Source: Hymenobacter artigasi | Lineage (GTDB): Bacteria > Bacteroidota > Bacteroidia > Cytophagales > Hymenobacteraceae | Assembly: GCF_012275535.1 (NCBI RefSeq) | Contig: NZ_JAAVTK010000021.1 | Location: 1 to 62,687 of the forward strand | Length of the DNA: 62,687 nt | Reading direction: 5' to 3' | Part shown: in pieces, positions 1 through 7,957 of the stretch | Layout of the letters: every line of letters starts with the position of its first letter | How positions within the stretch are numbered: the stretch's first letter is position 1 | Translations under genes and position numbers: made by a program | The notes under the pieces: model-generated | What the model was told of the DNA's origin: nothing | Databases searched by the model: none | What the model saw: the letters and a program-made list of their open reading frames with translations, nothing else

Positions 1-189
1 GCCATCGCCCGCCAGTGCCTGCACCAGCGCATCCCCACCCTGGACGAGCTTACGGCCCACGTCGCCGCTTGCGTGGCCGAGCGGAATGCGGCCCGAGCCA
101 CGGTGAAATGGCAATTCACCCTGGAAAAAGCCCGCACCAAACTCAACCGACATTACCAGAAAATTAGGGTAACCAACTCCCCTGACTAA
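1..189 (+). CDS. IS630-family transposase, C-terminal end (partial at left edge)
   Basis: The window opens inside a reading frame that runs 62 codons to a TAA at 187-189. The C-terminal part contains VKWQFTLEKARTKLNRHY, which fits the end of IS630-family transposases, where a W-x-F-T motif is followed by an A-R-x-K-L helix. Catalytic DDE residues would lie further left and are not visible, so it is impossible to say whether the element is intact. The 155 bases after it, up to the sensor kinase stop, presumably hold the right terminal inverted repeat. The left end is missing, so its boundary cannot be fixed. Family assignment is from motif recall only. Confidence 0.7.
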   Translation, partial: AIARQCLHQRIPTLDELTAHVAACVAERNAARATVKWQFTLEKARTKLNRHYQKIRVTNSPD

Positions 190-344
190 GCACTAGTCTG
201 TTAGGATTCTCCACCCCTCATAACCTAACCGCCACATTTCAGCACCAATGGTAGGTCTCTGCCACATCTTTCCACAACTAACGTTGCCTTAATTCCTGCC
301 GAAATACCGCCTATTGAGGCTGTTCTCATTAATCCCTAACGTGC

Positions 345-3098
345 TTATTTGGTCAGTACCACTGTGGGCAGGGCGGCCAGCACTTCGGTAAGGCCGGTGG
401 CCAGGGCCTGGGTGGCTTCTCGTCGGGCGGCATCGGAGCCGGTTTTACTCTCCAATACCTCCATCCAGGGCACCAGCTGCTCGGCGCCGATGAGCTTGAG
501 CGACGGCCGCAGCTTGTGGGCCACGGCGGCGGCGGCGTGCCAGTCGGAAGCGGCCAGGGCGGTGTGCAGGTCGGCCACACTGCCGGGAGTATTGGTGTGG
601 AAGGAGGCCAGAATCCGGTTGATGAACGTGGTGTTGCCGTGGGCCGTCTGGTGCAGCAGGGCCAGGTCGAATAGCGGTGTGGGCTCGGCTGTGGGTGCGG
701 GTGGGAGCGGGGCGGTTGCTGCGGGCTTCACGTCTACCAGCGGGACGGGCACCCCGGCAATGAGCGAGGCCAGCTTGCTCAGCAGCTCGGCTTCGTCGAA
801 GGGCTTGGGCAGGGTGTCGTTCATGCCGGCGGCGAAGTACTTTTCGGCATCGGCCCGGAAGGCGTTGGCCGTGAGGGCCAGGATGGGCGTGGCTGCCCGC
901 CGGGCATCGGCGTGCGCCCGGATGCGGGCCGTGGCTTCGAGGCCGTTCATGCCGGGCATCTGAATGTCCATCAGCACCACGTCGTAGCGGTTCAGCTCAA
1001 ATAATTCAAGGGCTTCGATGCCACTGGCGGCCTCGTCCACTACCACGCCGTGAGCTTCGAGCAGCAGCTGGGCCACTTCGCGGTTCACGGCATTATCTTC
1101 CACCAGCAGCACCTTGGCGCCGCGCACGGCGGCTTCCTGCACCGGGGCCAGGGGCGACAGGGCCATCTGCCGGGCTTCGGCGCTGGCCTTGGGCAGCGTG
1201 ACGCGGAAGGCGAAGGAGCTGCCCTTGCCGGACTCGCTTTGCACCGTGAGCTGCCCGCCCATCTGGGCCACCAGGGCCCGGCTGATGCTCAGGCCCAGGC
1301 CCGTGCCGCCAAACTGCCGGGTGGTATCGGCATAAGCCTGGGTGAATTCCTGAAAAATGCTGTCCAGCTTATCCGGGGCAATGCCGATGCCGGTATCCGT
1401 CACCCGAAACTCGGTGGTGAGGGTGTCATCGGTTTCGCTCACATAGTAGCCGCCTATTGTCACGGTGCCGCCCGCCGGCGTAAACTTGATGGCGTTGGAA
1501 ACGAGGTTGATGAGTACCTGGTTAAGGCGGTAGGAGTCGCCGAGCACCCAGGGATGGAGGCAGGAGTCCTGCAGGCGCGTGCCCAGCACCCGAATGCCCT
1601 TCTCCTGGGCCTGAATGGCCAGCGGCTGGCAGGCACTGGACATCGAGTCGCAGAGGTTGAAGGGGGCTTGCTCCAGCTCCAGGTTGCCGGAGGTGATTTT
1701 GGCCATGTCGAGCACGTCGTTCACCACGTTCAGCAAGTGCCGGCCCGAGTGCTGAATGACGGCGGTGTAGTTGCGCTGCTGCTCGTTGAGGCCGGTTTTG
1801 GCCAGCAGGCTGGTCATGCCCAGCACGCCGTTGAGGGGCGTGCGGATTTCGTGGCTCATGTTGGCCAGGAAGTTTTCGCGGGCCGTGGCGGCGGCTTCGG
1901 CCGCGTGCTGGGCCGCTTTCAGGCTGGTAATGTTGGTGCTCACCCCAAGCACCTGCGTGCCGCCATCGGCCAGCACCATTGGGCAGCGCACGGTTTGCAG
2001 CCACAGCAGCTCGCCGTTGGGCATTTTAATGGAAACCTGAATAGTGCCGGGCTCGCCCGTGCGCAGCACTTCCTGGTCGGCCATTACCGAAATCATTATC
2101 TCCTCCTTGCTCAGGGCCAGCTCCATGGTTTGGGTGCCGGCCAGCTCGCACATGTGTTGGCGCATGCGCTGCATGCCGGCGTTCTCAAATATGGTATTGC
2201 CCTCGGCATCGCGCACCCAAATGAGGTTGGGGTTGAGGTCGAGCACCAGATTGGTGAACGACTGCTGGGCCAGGGCCGTCGCCTCGCTCTGGCGGATGCG
2301 CGCCTCGGCCTGGCGCAGGTTGGTAATGTCGAGGCCGTAGCACATCACCTGGTGCAGCACCCCATCCGGCCCAAACACGGGCTGGTAGTAGCACAGCCAG
2401 TGGCGGTGGGTGTCGAGGGAGGTATCGGGCCACCGCTCTTCCCAGTTCACGAGGGCGCGGGTTTGCACGGCCCGCTCAAAAAGGCGGTGGCGGCGTACGG
2501 CCAGCTCGGCGGGCAGGCCCTTTTTGGCGCAGTGGTCGGCAAAATTGCTGCCGATGCGGGCCTGGCGCTGGGCGGGGTCGGGCTCGGTGTAGGTGTTGAG
2601 GTAGCGGTAGCGCTGGTCGGGGTCGAGTACCGTTACCACGGCCGGCAGGTGGGCCATCACCGATTCGTAGAATGCGTATTGCTCCCGCAGGCTTTCCTCG
2701 GCTAGCCGCTGCGCCGTGATGTCGGTGAGGTAAAGCATCACCGAGTTGTCTTCCATCATGGGCACCGCCGACAGCAGGAAATGCTGGTTGTTGGCCATGA
2801 TTTCGCGCTGCTGCATGGCCCCGGCGCGCAGGGCGCTGGTGGTGGCCTGCACCAGCAGCGGCCGCAGCCGCGAGGGCCCCGTAGCTTCCAGCTCGCGGGC
2901 CATGTAGCCGGCGGCCGGGTTGGCATACAGCAGCTGGCCCGCGGCGCTCACCCGCAATAGCGGGTTGGGGTTGAGCTCGGGAAGGCGGCTCAGGGCCAGC
3001 AAGGCGGGTAGCTGGGCCTCGGCTTTTTCGCGGCGGGCGCGCTCGGCCAGCAGCAGCTCCTGAAGCTCGGCAGGGTCGGTGGGAAGTTCGGTTTTCAT
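345..3098 (-). CDS. Hybrid sensor histidine kinase: PAS x3, HisKA, HATPase, receiver, Hpt
   Basis: This is a multidomain phosphorelay kinase of 917 residues from the ATG at 3098. A leading coiled segment rich in L, E, A and R is followed by three PAS-like domains (about 40-130, 140-265 and 285-395). A HisKA domain has the H-box SHEIRTPLNG (His416), and the ATPase domain shows N (NLVSNAIKF), G1 (DTGIGI) and G2 (GGTGLGLSI) boxes. A receiver domain has phosphoacceptor Asp711 in VVLMDIQMPG, and a C-terminal Hpt domain has His861 in AHKLRPS. There is no transmembrane segment, so it is probably cytosolic. The signal it senses cannot be read from the sequence. An in-frame TTG at 3128 would add ten residues, but the ATG gives the usual start of such kinases. 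It lies 135 bp downstream of rpoN on the same strand. No separate response regulator is adjacent. Confidence 0.95.
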   Translation of the reverse strand: MKTELPTDPAELQELLLAERARREKAEAQLPALLALSRLPELNPNPLLRVSAAGQLLYANPAAGYMARELEATGPSRLRPLLVQATTSALRAGAMQQREIMANNQHFLLSAVPMMEDNSVMLYLTDITAQRLAEESLREQYAFYESVMAHLPAVVTVLDPDQRYRYLNTYTEPDPAQRQARIGSNFADHCAKKGLPAELAVRRHRLFERAVQTRALVNWEERWPDTSLDTHRHWLCYYQPVFGPDGVLHQVMCYGLDITNLRQAEARIRQSEATALAQQSFTNLVLDLNPNLIWVRDAEGNTIFENAGMQRMRQHMCELAGTQTMELALSKEEIMISVMADQEVLRTGEPGTIQVSIKMPNGELLWLQTVRCPMVLADGGTQVLGVSTNITSLKAAQHAAEAAATARENFLANMSHEIRTPLNGVLGMTSLLAKTGLNEQQRNYTAVIQHSGRHLLNVVNDVLDMAKITSGNLELEQAPFNLCDSMSSACQPLAIQAQEKGIRVLGTRLQDSCLHPWVLGDSYRLNQVLINLVSNAIKFTPAGGTVTIGGYYVSETDDTLTTEFRVTDTGIGIAPDKLDSIFQEFTQAYADTTRQFGGTGLGLSISRALVAQMGGQLTVQSESGKGSSFAFRVTLPKASAEARQMALSPLAPVQEAAVRGAKVLLVEDNAVNREVAQLLLEAHGVVVDEAASGIEALELFELNRYDVVLMDIQMPGMNGLEATARIRAHADARRAATPILALTANAFRADAEKYFAAGMNDTLPKPFDEAELLSKLASLIAGVPVPLVDVKPAATAPLPPAPTAEPTPLFDLALLHQTAHGNTTFINRILASFHTNTPGSVADLHTALAASDWHAAAAVAHKLRPSLKLIGAEQLVPWMEVLESKTGSDAARREATQALATGLTEVLAALPTVVLTK

Positions 3099-3233
3099 TA
3101 GCAGAAGCGAAGCGGCGACGTCTGGCAATGTACTGTCGCCCGGACAGGGAGGCCCAATCCTGACTGGAAAGTTACTTCAGACCACTTATTTCGTGCTTCT
3201 GATTAGCTATTTCCGAATTATTTATGCATTGAT

Positions 3234-4826
3234 TTATAGCTCCTTGCGCAGCCGGGCAACCGGAATGTTCAGCTGCTCGCGGTACTTGGCCACCGTGCGG
3301 CGGGCAATGTTGTAGCCCCGGGCGTTGAGCATTTTCTCCAGCTTGTCGTCGCTCAGGGGCCGCTCCTTGCTCTCCTTGCCGATGAGGTCTTTGAGAATGC
3401 TCTTCACCTCGCGGCTGCTGGCATCCTCGCCCGAGTCGGTGGCAATGCCCTCAGAGAAGAAGTATTTCAGCGGATAAATGCCGAACTCTGTCTGAATGGA
3501 TTTCGAGTTGGCTACCCGGCTCACCGTGGAGATGTCCATGCTAATCATCTGGGCAATGTCCTTCAGAATCATGGGCTTGAGCTTGCTCTCGTCGCCTTCC
3601 ACAAAGAACTCGCGCTGCAGCTCCACAATGGCATTCATGGTGCGCAGCAGCGTATTCTGCCGCTGCCGGATGGCGTCGATAAACCACTTGGCCGAGTCCA
3701 GCTTCTGCTTCACGAAGGTCACGGCCTCCTTCATCTTGGTGTCCTTCTTGGCCGCCTTGTCGTAGGTCCGGAACATCTCGGTGTAGGCCGGGCTCACGCG
3801 CAGCTCGGGGGCGTTGCGGGCATTCAGGGTCAGGTTGAAGCTGCCGTTGTCGTTGGTCAGAATGAAGTCCGGCATCAGGTACTGCGTCTTGCCCAGGCCG
3901 CTGGGGCCGCTGCCGCCCGGCTTGGGGTTCAGCTTCAGAATCACATTGATGGCCTCCTTCAGCTCGTCCTCCTCCAGGTCCAGCTTTTGCTGAATGCGGG
4001 CGTAGTGCTTCTTGCTGAACTCCTCAAACGTGTCGGTCAGTATCCGCTCGGCGTTCACGGTGTTTTCGTCCTGCGGGCGGCGCTCCAGCTGCAGCAGCAG
4101 GCATTCGGGCAGGTCGCGGGCGCCAATGCCGGGCGGGTCGAAGCCGTGCACCACGCGCAGCACGGCCTCAATCTCAGCCACGGTCACTTCCAGGTTCTGC
4201 GAAAAAGCCAGGTCGTTGGCAATGGCCGAGAGGTCGCGCCGGATGTAGCCGTCGCCGTCAATCGAGCCGATGAGCTGCTGGCCGATGGCCTCCTGGCGTT
4301 CGTCCAAATCGGCAAAGTGCAGCTGGTCGAGCAGCGAATCCAGGAGCGAGCCGCTGGTGTCGGCCAGTGGGGTGTCGCGCTCCTCCTCCTCGCCGGGGCC
4401 GTCGCCCTGCATCTTGTAGCCGGCTATTTCATCGTCGTTGAGGTAGTCGCTCAGGTCGAGGTCGGTGTTGTCGGCGGCGGTTTCGCTGTCCACGGGGCCT
4501 TCGTCCTTAGGCTGAATTTCGGGCTCGGGCATTTCGTCGGCCATTTCCGATTCGCTGCCGCTGCGGTCGTCAAAGTCCTCATCCAGCGTGTTTTCGTCGT
4601 TGTCGAGGCTGGCGTCCGGGTCGTCCGAATCGTCGCTATCATCGTCGTCGCGCTCCATTTCTTCGGAGTCGTCGGGCTCGTCCTCTTCCAGGGCCGGGTT
4701 CACCTCCATTTCCTCCTTGATGCGCGTCTCCAGCTCCGCCGTAGGAATCTGCAGCAGCTTGATAAACTGAATCTGCTGCGGGCTAAGCTTTTGGGAAAGG
4801 AGCTGTTTTAGGTCGAGGCGTTGCAT
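3234..4826 (-). CDS. rpoN: RNA polymerase sigma-54 factor
   Basis: This 530-residue protein is the alternative sigma factor that recognises -24/-12 promoters and needs enhancer-binding ATPases. The glutamine-rich region I is at the N terminus (LSQKLSPQQIQFIKLLQIP). The core-binding domain is in the middle, followed by a helix-turn-helix segment. The diagnostic RpoN box ARRTVAKYRE sits at residues 508-517, close to the C terminus. Between region I and the core-binding domain is a long, very acidic linker (about residues 48-165), dominated by Asp, Glu and Ser. Region II is often acidic, but this one is long. A near-consensus Bacteroidota -7 box (TACTTTCG) lies just upstream at 4832-4839. The sensor kinase gene follows on the same strand after 135 bp. 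Confidence 0.97.
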   Translation of the reverse strand: MQRLDLKQLLSQKLSPQQIQFIKLLQIPTAELETRIKEEMEVNPALEEDEPDDSEEMERDDDDSDDSDDPDASLDNDENTLDEDFDDRSGSESEMADEMPEPEIQPKDEGPVDSETAADNTDLDLSDYLNDDEIAGYKMQGDGPGEEEERDTPLADTSGSLLDSLLDQLHFADLDERQEAIGQQLIGSIDGDGYIRRDLSAIANDLAFSQNLEVTVAEIEAVLRVVHGFDPPGIGARDLPECLLLQLERRPQDENTVNAERILTDTFEEFSKKHYARIQQKLDLEEDELKEAINVILKLNPKPGGSGPSGLGKTQYLMPDFILTNDNGSFNLTLNARNAPELRVSPAYTEMFRTYDKAAKKDTKMKEAVTFVKQKLDSAKWFIDAIRQRQNTLLRTMNAIVELQREFFVEGDESKLKPMILKDIAQMISMDISTVSRVANSKSIQTEFGIYPLKYFFSEGIATDSGEDASSREVKSILKDLIGKESKERPLSDDKLEKMLNARGYNIARRTVAKYREQLNIPVARLRKEL

Positions 4827-4831
4827 AATGA

Positions 4832-4839
4832 CGAAAGTA
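4832..4839 (-). promoter_or_regulatory. Putative -7 box of rpoN
   Basis: On the minus strand the sequence reads TACTTTCG, one base off the Bacteroidota consensus TAnnTTTG. It is only a few bases from the rpoN ATG, which would give a very short or leaderless transcript. No clear -33 TTTG lies 19 bases upstream. Confidence 0.3.
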
Positions 4840-4897
4840 CGGAAAGGCGGGGGCGGAGGTCGGGTTTACTAAACTTTGGCATGAAAAGTTGGTGTAC

Positions 4898-5033
4898 CGC
4901 AAGCTTTAGCCGAAGTACCGTAAGCTTTAGCTTGCGATGAGCGCAGCGAATAATGTCGGCCGCACCGTTCAACGATTTCACTCGCTACGCTCGTCGCAAG
5001 CTAAAGCTTACGGTACTTCGGCCAAAGCTTGCG
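4898..5033. repeat. Large imperfect inverted repeat between rpoN and asnS
   Basis: Two arms of about 53-57 bases (4898-4950 and 4977-5033) are near-perfect reverse complements around a 26-base loop. The arms carry repeats of the motif AAGCTTTAGC / GCTAAAGCTT, and a further partial copy (AAAGCTTACGGTAC) follows at 5045-5058. The inner part of each arm contains a GAGCG(C/T)AGCGA core that also occurs in other gaps of this window. It looks like a REP-type intergenic element. It could fold into a long RNA hairpin in the asnS leader only if transcription began upstream of it. Confidence 0.8.
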
Positions 5034-5063
5034 ATAGTTCTACTAAAGCTTACGGTACATTCC

Positions 5064-5071
5064 TACCTTTG
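5064..5071 (+). promoter_or_regulatory. -7 box of asnS
   Basis: TACCTTTG is an exact match to the Bacteroidota -7 consensus TAnnTTTG and lies 30 bases before the asnS ATG. No TTTG is found at the expected 19-base spacing upstream. This position, right after the inverted repeat, also argues for the ATG at 5102 as the real start. Confidence 0.5.
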
Positions 5072-5101
5072 CCCTCTTACACTCCGCTCCCCCCGCAAGT
5101 T

Positions 5102-6496
5102 ATGTCCCTCAAACGGTCCACCGTCAAAGAGCTCCTGGCCAGCCAGGACCTCGACCGCGAAGTCCTGGTTAAAGGCTGGGTTCGCTCCCGCCGCGGCAAC
5201 AAGTACGTGCAGTTCATCATCGTGAACGACGGCTCCACCATCCACACCATTCAGGCCGTGGCTGCCGCCGAGAATTTCCCCGAGGAAACCCTCAAGGATG
5301 TGGGCAACGGCGCGGCCGTGGCCATTCGCGGCACGCTGGTGGCCTCGCAGGGCAAGGGCCAGGCCGTGGAGATTCAGGCCACCGAAGTCATCGTGCTGGG
5401 CGCGGCCGATGCCGAAGCCTACCCGCTGCAGAAGAAAGCCACGTCGCTGGAGCACCTGCGCGACATCGCCCATCTGCGCCCCCGCACCAACACGTTTGGC
5501 GCGGTGCTGCGCATCCGGCACGCGCTGGCCTTCGCCGTGCACCAGTATTTCAACGACCACGGCTTCTACTACGTCCACACGCCCATCATCACCGGCTCCG
5601 ACGCCGAGGGCGCGGGCCAGATGTTCCGCGTGACCACCCTATCGGCCGACAAGCCGCCGCTGGCCGAGGACGGCTCTGTGGACTACACCCAGGACTTCTT
5701 CGGCAAGCAGACCAACCTCACCGTCTCGGGTCAGCTCGAAGGCGAATTGGCTGCCATGGCGCTGGGCAGTATCTACACCTTCGGCCCCACGTTCCGGGCC
5801 GAAAACTCCAACACCGCCCGCCACCTGGCCGAGTTCTGGATGATTGAGCCCGAAGTGGCCTTCAACGAGCTCGAAGAAAACATGGACCTGGCCGAGGATT
5901 TCCTCCAAAGCCTGGTGAAATATGCCCTGGCCAACTGCGCCGATGACCTCGCCTTCCTCAACGAGCAATACGACAAGGAGCTGCTCGCCCGCCTGCATTC
6001 CGTGGCCGACAACGCCTTCCAGCGCCTCACCTACACCGAGGCCGTGGAAATCCTGAAATCAGCCAAGCAGAAGTTCGAATTCCCCGTCGATTGGGGTACC
6101 GATTTGCAGTCCGAGCACGAGCGTTACCTGGTCGAGAAGCACTTCAAGAAGCCCGTCATCCTCACCAACTATCCGAAGGAAATCAAGGCCTTCTACATGA
6201 AGCTGGACGACGACGGCCGCACCGTGCGCGCCATGGACGTGCTGTTTCCCGGCATCGGCGAAATCATCGGCGGCTCGCAGCGCGAGGAGGATTACACCAA
6301 GCTCACCACCCGCATGGCCGAGATGAACGTGCCCGCCCACGACCTCGACTGGTACCTCGACACCCGCCGCTTCGGCACCGCGCCGCACGCCGGCTTCGGC
6401 CTGGGCTTCGAGCGCCTGGTGCTGTTCGTGACGGGCATGAGCAATATCCGCGACGTGATTCCTTTCCCACGCTACCCCAAGAACGCGGCGTTTTAA
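5102..6496 (+). CDS. asnS: Asparaginyl-tRNA synthetase
   Basis: This is a class IIb aminoacyl-tRNA synthetase that charges tRNA-Asn. From the ATG at 5102 it has 464 residues, the usual size. The N-terminal OB-fold anticodon-binding domain (about residues 15-110) begins with VLVKGWVRSRRGNKYVQFI. The catalytic domain shows class II motif 2 (FRAENSNTARHLAEFWMIEPE region) and motif 3 (GFGLGFERLVLF) near the C terminus. The reading frame stays open upstream to about 4937, but that part lies inside an inverted repeat and would precede the -7 box, so it is rejected as coding. The protein ends in YPKNAAF, typical of the family. It is monocistronic, with its own promoter and a strong terminator. Confidence 0.97.
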   Translation: MSLKRSTVKELLASQDLDREVLVKGWVRSRRGNKYVQFIIVNDGSTIHTIQAVAAAENFPEETLKDVGNGAAVAIRGTLVASQGKGQAVEIQATEVIVLGAADAEAYPLQKKATSLEHLRDIAHLRPRTNTFGAVLRIRHALAFAVHQYFNDHGFYYVHTPIITGSDAEGAGQMFRVTTLSADKPPLAEDGSVDYTQDFFGKQTNLTVSGQLEGELAAMALGSIYTFGPTFRAENSNTARHLAEFWMIEPEVAFNELEENMDLAEDFLQSLVKYALANCADDLAFLNEQYDKELLARLHSVADNAFQRLTYTEAVEILKSAKQKFEFPVDWGTDLQSEHERYLVEKHFKKPVILTNYPKEIKAFYMKLDDDGRTVRAMDVLFPGIGEIIGGSQREEDYTKLTTRMAEMNVPAHDLDWYLDTRRFGTAPHAGFGLGFERLVLFVTGMSNIRDVIPFPRYPKNAAF

Positions 6497-6497
6497 G

Positions 6498-6536
6498 TCA
6501 ACAAAAAAGGCCTCCATGTGAGGCCTTTTTTGTTGA
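6498..6536 (+). terminator. Rho-independent terminator after asnS
   Basis: A 17-base perfect stem (6498-6514 with 6520-6536) has a 5-base loop, a GC-rich core (GGCCTC/GAGGCC) and runs of A and T on either side. The symmetric A/T runs would let it work in both directions. The next gene on the minus strand also ends nearby, at 6608. Confidence 0.9.
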
Positions 6537-6607
6537 AGAATAGTCGTGTTCCGGAAGCTTATCACGAGCTTGAGATTCGTGTACCAGCGCTCAGCCTGCA
6601 AGTTGCC

Positions 6608-7945
6608 TTACTGCAAGTGTTGGCGGTCGAAGAGTGCGTGAGCCTGCTGGCGGCTGCGTTGGATAAGTCCTTCCAGGTCCTTGGTTTGCTCTTCCCAGGT
6701 AGCTTGGCTGGTCAGCTTTTCCGCCAGTTTGTCGATGGCCGTTTGGTCGGCAGCGGTGAGTGGGTGGTAGAGGTGGTAAACTTGTTCGGTGAAGCCGAAC
6801 TCGTTCTCGGCCAGGTTGTGCTCGGTAAGTACCAGCACGACGAAGCGGCGCGATTCCAGCTGCTGCCGCAGGTTCAGGTCAGCTACTTTCTGGCCGGTGT
6901 CGTGGTACACGCTGTCGGGTAGATGGACGGCATTGTTGTAGTACCAAAAGCGGGTGTCCTCGGCAAATTCACGCTGCATATACGGGCTGAACAGCATCAG
7001 GCCCCAGGTAAAGCTGTCGCCTACGAACAGTGCCGACGGCCGCATCTGGCCTGGCCCGGGCGGGGCAAAAGCCAGCTGCCGGTAGGCCAGCGGCGTGGCC
7101 GCCGGCAGCCACATCAGGTTCATGAGCCAGCTCAGGTCGTTGTCGGTGCCGCGCAGCGAGTCGGCCGTGTGCACAATGCGCGGCGGGCCCACGGTGCGCA
7201 CCAACGGAAAGCGCAGCTGGCCCAGCTGCTCCAGGCATCGGAGCAGCGTATCGGCGGCCAGGGTGGCCCCATAGCCGCTCCAATGTGCGCCAGCGCTCGG
7301 GAAAAGCGGGTACGGCCGGGTGCTTTTCCAATGCGCGAATACCGGAACGAAATTGAGCAGGGCCACGCTGTCGGCTTGCAGCGCGGCAGTAAAGCGGGTG
7401 TAATTGGTCGGCGTGCCCGGCGCCGGACGTTGGGCGGGCGGCAGGTTTTCGGGGTAGAGGCGGGCTTTGCCGGGGGCCAGCACGAACAGAAACTGGACCC
7501 CATGCTGGCGCAGCGCCCGTTGCACCGCCCGCAGCCGCCGCACCCGAAACCGCACCTCGGCGGCCGGAAGGCAGTCGTGCCCCGCATAGCTGGCCACGGC
7601 GCTGGGCTGAAACAGCATGTTGTGCTGGCCCACGAGAATTTCGCGCGATTCCAGGGTCCGAAACAGCGAGAATTTCAGTTGGTTGCGCAGCCGCACGAGG
7701 TAGGCGCGGAACCCAAGCTGTTCTTCCATGTACTGCTCCAGCGCCGGCTGATACGTGTTTGCCCGTAGGCTGTCCCAGGTCAGCGTGGGGCGCGCCACCT
7801 CCGCAAAGGCCCCGTGCAGGCCAGCTTCCTTGGAGAAATGAAACCGGCCCTGTAGTACTGGCACCAGCACCATTGCCAGGAAAAAAACCAGCAAAAACCG
7901 TTTGGCAAAAAGGGTCACAGTGACAGGAGGAAAAGAATTGGCCAC
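6608..7945 (-). CDS. AlgX/AlgJ-like SGNH acetyltransferase for exopolysaccharide
   Basis: The protein has 445 residues, with an N-terminal membrane anchor at about 14-32 and a periplasmic SGNH-like domain. The nucleophile block is GDSFTWG with Ser311. The second block is GAHWSGYG with His221. In AlgX and AlgJ the Asp of the triad sits two residues before that His, and here the position is Gly219. The gene starts 12 bases downstream of the MBOAT gene on the same strand. The pair is the usual two-part acetylation module: the MBOAT moves acetyl groups across the membrane and the SGNH protein transfers them to sugar. The polysaccharide is unknown and no glycan polymerase gene is adjacent. Homology to the AlgX/J fold is clear, whereas the substrate is inference. 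Confidence 0.85.
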   Translation of the reverse strand: MANSFPPVTVTLFAKRFLLVFFLAMVLVPVLQGRFHFSKEAGLHGAFAEVARPTLTWDSLRANTYQPALEQYMEEQLGFRAYLVRLRNQLKFSLFRTLESREILVGQHNMLFQPSAVASYAGHDCLPAAEVRFRVRRLRAVQRALRQHGVQFLFVLAPGKARLYPENLPPAQRPAPGTPTNYTRFTAALQADSVALLNFVPVFAHWKSTRPYPLFPSAGAHWSGYGATLAADTLLRCLEQLGQLRFPLVRTVGPPRIVHTADSLRGTDNDLSWLMNLMWLPAATPLAYRQLAFAPPGPGQMRPSALFVGDSFTWGLMLFSPYMQREFAEDTRFWYYNNAVHLPDSVYHDTGQKVADLNLRQQLESRRFVVLVLTEHNLAENEFGFTEQVYHLYHPLTAADQTAIDKLAEKLTSQATWEEQTKDLEGLIQRSRQQAHALFDRQHLQ

Positions 7946-7957
7946 CAGGCAGGCAAC

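Noticed and set aside
190..344. Right end of the IS630-type element
   Set aside because: A terminal inverted repeat cannot be defined without the left end, which is outside the window.
1050..2705. 551-codon open frame opposite the sensor kinase
   Set aside because: It is a mirror of the high-GC kinase gene. Its translation is rich in Gly, Ala, His and Val with no domain, while the kinase strand has clear motifs throughout.
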